This document shows, one piece after another, positions 6,301-11,065 of a stretch of DNA of 11,065 nt; within the stretch, counting starts at the first letter, position 1; the number at the start of each line of letters is the position of its first letter. The DNA comes from an uncultured Collinsella sp. (GTDB lineage: Bacteria > Actinomycetota > Coriobacteriia > Coriobacteriales > Coriobacteriaceae). The translations under genes were made by a program, and so were the position numbers. Location: the NCBI GenBank assembly GCA_900545445.1, contig UQZH01000055.1:1-11065 (forward strand), given 5' to 3'. The notes below the pieces were generated by a model. That model saw only the letters and a list, made by a program, of their open reading frames with translations. It was not told the DNA's origin and made no database searches.

Positions 6301-6854
6301 TGGCTGAGTTCCCGAGCGTTACCGTCGATCTTTCCGAGCAGCTCGAGTTTCCTGGAGATTCGTATCCGCTGACCGGTAAGGTCGATGTCGCCACCTACAC
6401 GGTGGGCGAGAAGGAGTACCAGCTTCAGGACGGCATCGACTACGACGTTGTCTTTACCAATGCCGGTACCGGTGTCTTGCTCACGGGCATGGTCCGCGCG
6501 CACGCCACCGGCGAGTGCGACCGTTGCCTGGAGCCCGCCTCGTTTGATATCGCCGGCGAGATCGAGGAGTTCTACCTCTTTGAGGAGCCCGAGGATCCCG
6601 AGGCCTACGAGGACGGCTACGAGCTCCTGGGTGAGGACCGTCTAGTCGATCTGGGTGAGCCCATCAATGACGCGGTCGTTATGGACACGCCGTTTGTAGT
6701 GCTCTGCAAGCCCGATTGCCGTGGTCTGTGCCCCACATGCGGTTGCAATCTCAACGTCGAGCAATGCGATTGCGCCGCCCAGGCAGAGGCGGAATGGGCC
6801 GCTGCCACGGAAAATCCATTTGCAGCATTGAAGAATCTCAAGCTCGATGAGTAA
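6300..6854 (+). CDS. yceD: YceD family (DUF177) large-ribosome accumulation protein
   Basis: The 184-residue product belongs to DUF177/YceD, whose E. coli and plastid members are needed for normal 23S rRNA accumulation. It shows the family signature G-E-C-D-R-C-L-E-P (71-79) in the middle. Near the C-terminus is a cysteine cluster, C-K-P-D-C-R-G-L-C-P-T-C-G-C (136-149), then C-D-C (156-158), that could bind zinc, and the typical ending N-P-F-A-A-L-K-N-L (172-180). Residues 91-117 are acidic. The ATG at 6300 overlaps the stop of the upstream gene (TAATG) and has no clear Shine-Dalgarno sequence, so translation probably depends on coupling to it. The gene lies directly before rpmF, its common partner across bacteria, which supports a role in 50S assembly. 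Confidence 0.93.
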   Translation: MAEFPSVTVDLSEQLEFPGDSYPLTGKVDVATYTVGEKEYQLQDGIDYDVVFTNAGTGVLLTGMVRAHATGECDRCLEPASFDIAGEIEEFYLFEEPEDPEAYEDGYELLGEDRLVDLGEPINDAVVMDTPFVVLCKPDCRGLCPTCGCNLNVEQCDCAAQAEAEWAAATENPFAALKNLKLDE

Positions 6855-6859
6855 AACTG

Positions 6860-6868
6860 TGGTAGTAT
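6860..6868 (+). promoter_or_regulatory. Extended -10 promoter for rpmF
   Basis: TGGTAGTAT has the TGn extension and the hexamer TAGTAT (6863-6868), 5 nt after the yceD stop codon. No -35 match lies at 16-18 nt. It shares TGTGGTA with the promoter near 5759. Initiation near 6875 would give a leader of about 44 nt and let L32 be made independently of the yceD transcript. Confidence 0.5.
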
Positions 6869-6918
6869 CGCTACTTGCGCGTAATCGCCACACTGGATAG
6901 TTCATAAGGAAGGTCACT

Positions 6919-7098
6919 ATGCCCGTACCTAAACAAAAGCAGGGTCGTATCCGCACTCACACCCGTCGTTCCGCCAACATGAAGATCTCGGCTGCGGCTC
7001 AGTCCACGTGCCCCCGTTGCGGCGCTGTCAAGCTTCCGCACCACGTGTGCCCCAGCTGCGGTTTCTACAAGGACCGCGAGGTTATCGTTACCGAGTAA
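6919..7098 (+). CDS. rpmF: 50S ribosomal protein L32
   Basis: The 59-residue product is the small 50S protein bL32. It starts M-P-V-P-K-Q-K and has a basic N-terminal stretch R-I-R-T-H-T-R-R-S (10-18), matching the family's start, which lies near the exit of the peptide tunnel region of the 50S. It carries an intact zinc ribbon, C-P-R-C-G (31-35) and C-P-S-C-G (44-48), so it is the zinc-binding, four-cysteine form rather than the cysteine-less form some bacteria express under zinc limitation. The ATG at 6919 is preceded by the purine-rich AAGGAAGG (6906-6913), 5 nt away. The gene follows yceD by 64 nt and has its own candidate promoter. A strong terminator lies 40 nt after its stop. Confidence 0.97.
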   Translation: MPVPKQKQGRIRTHTRRSANMKISAAAQSTCPRCGAVKLPHHVCPSCGFYKDREVIVTE

Positions 7099-7101
7099 CG
7101 G

Positions 7102-7107
7102 TATACT
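7102..7107 (+). promoter_or_regulatory. Candidate -10 element between rpmF and the terminator before plsX
   Basis: TATACT (five of six matches to TATAAT) starts 3 nt after the rpmF stop codon and is preceded by GG, as at other promoters here. There is no clear -35. RNA started near 7114 would reach the terminator at 7139 within about 25 nt, so it would serve plsX only by read-through. Confidence 0.35.
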
Positions 7108-7138
7108 CTGGATGCGATGCCGTTCCAAATGGAACCAC

Positions 7139-7168
7139 AATGGCCGGCTCAATGAGTCGGCCATTTTT
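7139..7168 (+). terminator. Intrinsic terminator between rpmF and plsX
   Basis: A 12-bp stem pairs 7139-7150 (AATGGCCGGCTC) with 7154-7165 (GAGTCGGCCATT), with one G-T wobble, around a 3-nt loop and followed by T to 7168. It ends the rpmF transcript. A smaller hairpin, GTTCC/GGAAC with loop AAAT (7122-7135), lies just upstream. Unusually, the T run ends only 4 nt before the plsX Shine-Dalgarno sequence. Confidence 0.92.
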
Positions 7169-7172
7169 GTAT

Positions 7173-7178
7173 AAGGAG
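7173..7178 (+). promoter_or_regulatory. Ribosome-binding site that sets the plsX start
   Basis: AAGGAG lies 7 nt before the ATG at 7186. An in-frame ATG at 7180 is only 1 nt from the motif and is unlikely to be the start. Confidence 0.8.
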
Positions 7179-7185
7179 CATGTAT

Positions 7186-8205
7186 ATGAGTAACGTTCGC
7201 GTTTGTGTAGACGTTGTGGGTGGAGACGAGAGGCCCCAGGTTGTCCTCGACGGTATCGAGGCTGCGCTCGAGGCAGATCCCGAGATCGAAGTCTTGGCCG
7301 TCGGTCCCGCCGAAATCGTCAACCCCTTTGCCGCAGCGCATGCCCGCGTGGAGGCTCTGGAGGCCCCCGACGTCATCAGCATGGAGGACGATCCTATCCG
7401 CGCCGTGATGACCAAGCGCAAGTCCTCGATCGTGCTTGCGTGTCGTGCCATTAAGAAGGGCAATGCGGACGCGTTTTTCTCGGCCGGCTCGACCGGTGCC
7501 ATGACCGCTGCCGCTACGGCCTACGTCACGCCGTTTAGGTATTTGGCGGAGGGTAAGAAGCAGCCGGTCCGTCCGTGCCTGACCAACGCACTGCCCAATC
7601 GCGCCGGCGGCTTGACGGTGCTGTGCGACATGGGCGCCAATCCCGATGTCACGGTGGACGACATGGTGCGCTTCGCCCAGATGGGCTCTGCCTATGCTCG
7701 TGTGGTTTTGGGCATTGAGCATCCGCGTGTGGGCCTGCTTGCCAACGGCACCGAGGACGAGAAGGGTTCTAACTTTACCAAGTCGTGCTTCCCGGCCATG
7801 AAGGCCGCGGTTCCCGGCTTTGTGGGCAACTGCGAGGGCACCGATCTTACGTCGGGCAGTTTTGACGTCGTGGTCGCCGACGGCATGTCGGGCAACATCG
7901 CGCTCAAGGCAACCGAGGGCGCTGCCAAGTTTTTGCTGCAGGAGCTCAAGGGTGCCTTTATGGCTTCGCTCGGCACCAAGATCGCCGCGCTGCTCATCAA
8001 AAAGCAGATGCGCGAGATCAAAGCCAAGCTTTCGGGCGACGCCAAGGGCGGCGCGATCCTGCTGGGCCTGCGCGGTGTCGTGTTGATCGGCCACGGTGCC
8101 ACGTCGGTCGAGGCCGTCAAGAACGGTACGCTTGCCGCGGCCCAGGCCGTACGTGCCGGGCTTGTCCAGGACGTTGCCAATTCCATGGACGGTATCGTTT
8201 TGTAA
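7186..8205 (+). CDS. plsX: Phosphate acyltransferase PlsX
   Basis: The 339-residue product is PlsX, a peripheral membrane enzyme that converts acyl-ACP and phosphate to acyl-phosphate, the acyl donor for glycerol-3-phosphate acyltransferase PlsY. Family motifs in order: D-V-V-G-G-D (9-14; usually D-A-M-G-G-D), a K-R-K-S-S-I-V segment (77-83), S-A-G-S-T-G-A-M (99-106; usually S-A-G-N-T-G-A-L), L-C-D-M-G-A-N-P-D (146-154), V-G-L-L-A-N-G-T-E-D-E-K-G (182-194), D-V-V-V-A-D-G-M-S-G-N (227-237) and K-G-G-A-I-L-L-G-L (287-295). The substitutions are moderate and the fold appears intact. The neighbouring acpP encodes its substrate carrier, and fakA upstream offers a second acyl-phosphate source. No dedicated promoter with a downstream start site fits between the preceding terminator and the gene. 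Confidence 0.95.
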   Translation: MSNVRVCVDVVGGDERPQVVLDGIEAALEADPEIEVLAVGPAEIVNPFAAAHARVEALEAPDVISMEDDPIRAVMTKRKSSIVLACRAIKKGNADAFFSAGSTGAMTAAATAYVTPFRYLAEGKKQPVRPCLTNALPNRAGGLTVLCDMGANPDVTVDDMVRFAQMGSAYARVVLGIEHPRVGLLANGTEDEKGSNFTKSCFPAMKAAVPGFVGNCEGTDLTSGSFDVVVADGMSGNIALKATEGAAKFLLQELKGAFMASLGTKIAALLIKKQMREIKAKLSGDAKGGAILLGLRGVVLIGHGATSVEAVKNGTLAAAQAVRAGLVQDVANSMDGIVL

Positions 8206-8242
8206 GAGCCCCGTTACGTGGCTCAACCTGTACCGTGTGGGG

Positions 8243-8248
8243 TAGAAT
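8243..8248 (+). promoter_or_regulatory. Candidate -10 element for acpP-rnc-smc
   Basis: TAGAAT (five of six matches) is preceded by TGTGGGG, similar to the TGTGG before the promoters at 5759 and 6860. No good -35 is visible. Initiation near 8255 would give a leader of about 65 nt. The left arm of an inverted repeat starts inside this hexamer. Confidence 0.5.
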
Positions 8249-8277
8249 CGGAGCCGTATTGCAACGCGGCTCCGATT
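8246..8277 (+). repeat. Perfect 11-bp inverted repeat over the acpP promoter and leader
   Basis: AATCGGAGCCG (8246-8256) and CGGCTCCGATT (8267-8277) are exact reverse complements separated by 10 nt containing the palindrome TTGCAA (8259-8264). The left arm overlaps the end of the candidate -10. It could be an operator for a dimeric regulator or an RNA hairpin in the acpP leader. No T run follows, so it is not a standard terminator. Confidence 0.75.
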
Positions 8278-8280
8278 GCC

Positions 8281-8295
8281 GTGTTGTGTTGTGTT
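8281..8295 (+). repeat. Three tandem GTGTT units in the acpP leader
   Basis: GTGTT occurs three times in perfect tandem, 3 nt after the inverted repeat and 24 nt before the acpP start codon. It would make a G/U-rich unstructured stretch of leader RNA. It is too short to call functional. Confidence 0.6.
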
Positions 8296-8319
8296 CCATG
8301 ACATACGAGAGGAAGCGCT

Positions 8320-8562
8320 ATGGACCGCTCCGAAATCTTCGATAAGATCGCCGAAATTGCCGCTGACGTGCTGGGCGTCGATGTCGCCGACATTAGCGAC
8401 GAGACCACTTTTGACGATCTCGATGCCGATTCGCTCGAGCGTCTGCAGCTGGTGACGGCCATCGAGGACGAGTTCGACCTCGAAATCGATGACGAGACCC
8501 TGCTGTCGCTCAACTCTGTCGCCGACGCCGTCGACGCGATCGAAAACGCCAAGGAGGCCTAA
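8320..8562 (+). CDS. acpP: Acyl carrier protein
   Basis: The 80-residue, highly acidic product is acyl carrier protein, which holds growing fatty acids as thioesters on a phosphopantetheine arm. The attachment motif is D-A-D-S-L-E (35-40), with serine 38 as the modified residue. Flanking helices L-E-R-L-Q-L-V-T-A-I-E-D-E-F (39-52) and S-V-A-D-A-V-D-A-I (65-73) match the family. The ATG at 8320 follows AGAGGA (8308-8313) at 6 nt. The acpP-rnc-smc order is widespread in bacteria. Here plsX lies upstream, but fabD and fabG, which sit between plsX and acp in Bacillus, are missing. The end of the gene contains the ribosome-binding site for rnc. Confidence 0.97.
   Translation: MDRSEIFDKIAEIAADVLGVDVADISDETTFDDLDADSLERLQLVTAIEDEFDLEIDDETLLSLNSVADAVDAIENAKEA
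8551..8557 (+). promoter_or_regulatory. Ribosome-binding site that sets the TTG start of rnc
   Basis: AAGGAGG lies inside the last codons of acpP, 8 nt before TTG at 8566. No ATG or GTG occurs in frame at a suitable distance, so this strong site supports the TTG start. Confidence 0.85.
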
Positions 8563-8565
8563 GTC

Positions 8566-9291
8566 TTGGCTTTGTCTGAACGACTCACGCGTGCCCAGGA
8601 GATCCTGGGCCATGAGTTCAATAACAAGGTGCTGCTGCGCGCGGCGCTCACGCATCCCTCGGCCGTCGAGGGCCTGCCGGTCTCTGCCAGCTATGAGCGC
8701 CTTGAATTTTTGGGCGATTCCATTTTGGGCGCCGTGGTGGCCCGTTCGCTCTTTGAGTCCTATCCCGAGTTTGATGAGGGCAAGCTCACACGCCTGAAGG
8801 TGTCCCTTGTCTCGGGCGCCACGCTGTCCGAGGTGTCGCACGAGCTGGGTATCGACGACATCATCATCTTTGGCGCCTCCGAGACCGGTACCGGCGCGCG
8901 CGGCCTGCACTCGGCGCTTGAGAACGTTTACGAGTCGCTCGTGGGCGCGTTGTATCTGGATGCCGGTTGGGATGCGGCGGCGGAGTTCATCCACCGTACG
9001 CTTAAGCCGCACCTGGCCACCGAGCGTGCCGAGCACCCCGCGAACCCCAAGTCGTTCTTGCAGGAGTGCGTGCAGGCAGACGGCCACGAGCCTCCCGCGT
9101 ATAAGCTGGTCGGCTCCGAGGGCCCCGCACATGCGCCCACCTTTACCGCTGTGGTGCTCATCGACGGTATTCGCCAGGGCCGCGGCACCGGGTCCTCCAA
9201 GAAGGAGGCCGAGGGGGCCGCTGCACTCGAGGCGCTCGACCGCATGGGCTACACCACCAACGGCGTGATTCTTAACAAGAAGCCTGTTTAA
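8566..9291 (+). CDS. rnc: Ribonuclease III
   Basis: The 241-residue product is RNase III, which cuts double-stranded RNA in rRNA precursors and some mRNAs in the cytoplasm. The catalytic domain carries the signature E-R-L-E-F-L-G-D-S-I-L (44-54), with E47 and D51 as metal-binding residues. The second site is A-L-E-N-V-Y-E-S-L-V-G-A-L-Y-L-D (117-132), with E123 matching the essential E. coli E117. The position of E. coli D114 is N120 here, a variant I recall in other RNase III proteins. A double-stranded RNA-binding domain spans about 160-225 and includes G-S-S-K-K-E-A-E (209-216). It starts with TTG, 3 nt after the acpP stop, using AAGGAGG within acpP. smc follows 10 nt after its stop. Confidence 0.97.
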   Translation: MALSERLTRAQEILGHEFNNKVLLRAALTHPSAVEGLPVSASYERLEFLGDSILGAVVARSLFESYPEFDEGKLTRLKVSLVSGATLSEVSHELGIDDIIIFGASETGTGARGLHSALENVYESLVGALYLDAGWDAAAEFIHRTLKPHLATERAEHPANPKSFLQECVQADGHEPPAYKLVGSEGPAHAPTFTAVVLIDGIRQGRGTGSSKKEAEGAAALEALDRMGYTTNGVILNKKPV

Positions 9292-9301
9292 GCGAGGAAC
9301 C

Positions 9302-11065
9302 GTGTATCTCAAGTCCCTCACGCTCAAAGGGTTCAAGTCGTTTGCCGACCGCGCCCATATGTCATTTGAGCCGGGCCTGACCGTCATCGTCGGTCCCAAC
9401 GGCTCGGGAAAATCGAACATCTCCGACTCGATTCTGTGGGTCCTGGGCGAGCAGAGTGCCAAGCAGCTGCGCGGCCAGGCCATGGAGGATGTCATCTTCT
9501 CGGGCTCGTCGGCGCGCAAGCCGGTGGGTGTCGCCGAGGTCACGCTGGTGCTCGATAACTCGGACCATTTGCTGCCCGTCGACTTTGACGAGGTCGCCAT
9601 TACCCGTCGCATGTACCGCTCGGGCGAAAGCGAGTACCTCATCAACTCGAGCCCGTGCCGCCTGATGGACATTCAGGACATCCTGCACGATTCGGGCCTG
9701 GGCAAGGATACGCATTCCATCATCAGCCAGGGCAAGCTCGATGCCATTTTGCAGAGCCGCCCCGAGGAGCGCCGCGCCCTTATTGAGGAGGCTGCCGGCA
9801 TCTCCAAGCACAAGCGCCGCAAGGAGCGTGCGCTCAAAAAGATTAAATCGATGGACGAGCACCTGACCCGTGCCCGCGACATCAATAAGGAGATCGCCCG
9901 CCAGCTGCGGCCGCTGGAGCGTCAGGTCGATCGCGCGCGCAAGTACAAAGAGCTGTCCTCGCGTGCGAACGAGCTTACGCAGATGCTGGCCGTCGACGAG
10001 CTTCGTTCGCTGCAGTCGCAGTGGAACGACCTAGAGAGCCGCTCCAAGGAGGGCGCTGCCGAGCTTGAGCTTGCGCAATACCGCTTGGGCGAAAAGGAGC
10101 GCGAGCTCGAGAAGCTCCAGGTCATGCTCGAGGAAAAGGGCCTGTTTGTGGGTGATCTGGGCGAGCAGCGCCGTCATATGCAAGACGTGGTCGGCCGCAT
10201 CAACTCCGACATGCGCCTACTCGAGGAAAAGGGCCACAACATGGTGTCGCGCCTGTCCGACATGCGCGGCCAGATCTCGAGCTCTGAGCATCAGCGTCGT
10301 CGCGTGGTCGAGGAGCTCGAGGATGCGCGTGCCCAGCTTGAGGAAGTGACCGGTGCGCACATGCAGGCCCAGGACGTCGTTGACGCCGCCGGTCCTGCCG
10401 CCGCCCAGCTCCACGAGCGTCGCGTGGCGCTCGACAATCAGATTTCGCAGCTCACGCGCGAGCAGCGCGATGTGCAGCGTGTGGCCGATAACGCCGCGCT
10501 CGAGCTCGCCAAGGTGAAGGACTCGCTGAGCAACGCCGAGGTCGAGGACAACATGTACGCCTCGCGCCTGGAGCAGATCGACGAGCAGCTCGAGGAGGTA
10601 ACGGCCTCGCTCGAGAGCCGTCGCGACCGCGCTGAGGAACTTGACGGTGCGCTCGATCAGGCCCGCCAGGCCCAGATTGATGCTCGCGAGGCCACCGAGG
10701 TCGCCCGTGCGGCGTTGAAGGACTTGCGTAATCGTGAGAGTGAGGCGCGCAACAAACTTTCCGAGGTGCGCTCGGAGCTTGCCAGCCAAAAGAAGCTCGA
10801 TGCCCGCATGGCCGACAGCTCGCCGCTGGTGAGCCGTCTGATGGGCGCGATGGGCGATGATGTCTCGGGTCGTCTAGGCGACGTGCTCGAGGCTCCTCGT
10901 GAGCTCGAGGGCCTGGTCGAGCAGCTGCTTGCTGGCGATATCGATGCCTTGCTGTTTGATGACGCCGCTACGCTTGAGCGCGCCGGTCGTGCGGCTCTGG
11001 ACCAAAAGAAGGCCTCGGGCGAGGCGCTGCTGGTGGGTCGCGGCGTGAGCGGCTCTGCTGCTGAC
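9302..11065 (+). CDS. smc: Chromosome segregation protein SMC, N-terminal part (runs off the window)
   Basis: The frame from GTG 9302 is open through the last base, giving 588 codons, about half of a normal SMC of roughly 1,180 residues. SMC dimers with ScpA and ScpB organise and segregate the chromosome. The N-terminal head shows Walker A G-P-N-G-S-G-K-S-N (31-39), W-V-L-G-E-Q-S-A-K-Q-L-R-G (46-58) containing the Q-loop, then S-G-L-G-K-D-T-H-S-I-I-S-Q-G-K and E-E-A-A-G-I-S-K-H-K-R-R-K (roughly 137-178). A long coiled-coil arm rich in E, R, Q and L follows. From about residue 521 the hinge begins with V-S-G-R-L-G-D-V-L-E-A, and it looks divergent. The signature and Walker B motifs lie beyond the window. 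The start is supported by GAGGA (9294-9298) and by homology beginning at Y-L-K-S-L-T-L-K-G-F-K-S-F. Confidence 0.96.
   Translation, partial: MYLKSLTLKGFKSFADRAHMSFEPGLTVIVGPNGSGKSNISDSILWVLGEQSAKQLRGQAMEDVIFSGSSARKPVGVAEVTLVLDNSDHLLPVDFDEVAITRRMYRSGESEYLINSSPCRLMDIQDILHDSGLGKDTHSIISQGKLDAILQSRPEERRALIEEAAGISKHKRRKERALKKIKSMDEHLTRARDINKEIARQLRPLERQVDRARKYKELSSRANELTQMLAVDELRSLQSQWNDLESRSKEGAAELELAQYRLGEKERELEKLQVMLEEKGLFVGDLGEQRRHMQDVVGRINSDMRLLEEKGHNMVSRLSDMRGQISSSEHQRRRVVEELEDARAQLEEVTGAHMQAQDVVDAAGPAAAQLHERRVALDNQISQLTREQRDVQRVADNAALELAKVKDSLSNAEVEDNMYASRLEQIDEQLEEVTASLESRRDRAEELDGALDQARQAQIDAREATEVARAALKDLRNRESEARNKLSEVRSELASQKKLDARMADSSPLVSRLMGAMGDDVSGRLGDVLEAPRELEGLVEQLLAGDIDALLFDDAATLERAGRAALDQKKASGEALLVGRGVSGSAAD

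Noticed and set aside
8206..8224. The stem GAGCC/GGCTC just after the plsX stop codon, as a terminator.
   Set aside because: It is a 5-bp stem with an imperfect inner part and no T run after it. It may slow transcription, but it does not meet the standard for an intrinsic terminator.
8923..8925. Asn120 of RNase III at the position of E. coli Asp114, as a lost catalytic residue.
   Set aside because: The essential glutamate (E123) and the E-R-L-E-F-L-G-D site are intact, and Asn at this position occurs, as I recall, in other RNase III proteins.
6871..9672. A 933-codon open frame on the minus strand opposite rpmF, plsX, acpP, rnc and the start of smc.
   Set aside because: It runs antisense to five firmly recognised genes, matches no family I know, and long antisense frames are expected in GC-rich DNA with strong third-position bias.

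Overview
The window is a compact run of housekeeping genes, all on the + strand, from a GC-rich actinobacterium. Gene content, gene order and the protein variants seen (an actinobacterial-type RecG C-terminus, a SepIVA/DivIVA-like gene next to a DUF177 gene) suggest class Coriobacteriia, probably Collinsella or a close relative. That placement is inferred from memory of related genomes; no search was run. No mobile element, CRISPR array, phage gene or obviously transferred gene is visible.

Layout. Positions 1-163 hold the 3' part of one tRNA-Asn(GTT) gene and a second complete, identical copy, followed by a strong intrinsic terminator (170-199). After a 158-nt gap with a candidate promoter and a leader hairpin comes a five-gene run (358-5734): asp23-family gene, fakA-like DAK2 kinase gene, recG, rsmD and coaD. 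Gaps are 27 nt or less, and the last two junctions overlap. A second unit (promoter near 5759) carries a short coiled-coil gene resembling the mycobacterial septation factor SepIVA, then yceD (DUF177). rpmF (ribosomal protein L32, only 59 aa) has its own extended -10 motif inside the end of yceD. An intrinsic terminator lies between rpmF and plsX and ends only 4 nt before the plsX Shine-Dalgarno sequence. A further promoter region with an 11-bp perfect inverted repeat precedes acpP, which is followed closely by rnc (TTG start) and smc (GTG start, cut off by the window end).

How the genes fit together. FakA, PlsX, AcpP and CoaD belong to acyl and CoA metabolism: CoaD makes the precursor of the ACP prosthetic group, PlsX converts acyl-ACP to acyl-phosphate, and FakA with a FakB partner (not in the window) makes acyl-phosphate from free fatty acids. 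RsmD, YceD, L32, RNase III and the tRNAs serve ribosome and RNA biogenesis. RecG, Smc and the SepIVA-like protein serve genome maintenance, chromosome organisation and probably division. This resembles the Bacillus yloU-yloV-recG-fapR-plsX-acpA-rncS-smc cluster, but fapR, fabD and fabG are absent, and rsmD-coaD-coiled-coil-yceD-rpmF sits between recG and plsX.

I found no clear novel system. The points most worth a second look are the SepIVA-like gene, the terminator abutting plsX, the inverted repeat over the acpP promoter, and the GGTA-type -10 elements shared by several promoters.
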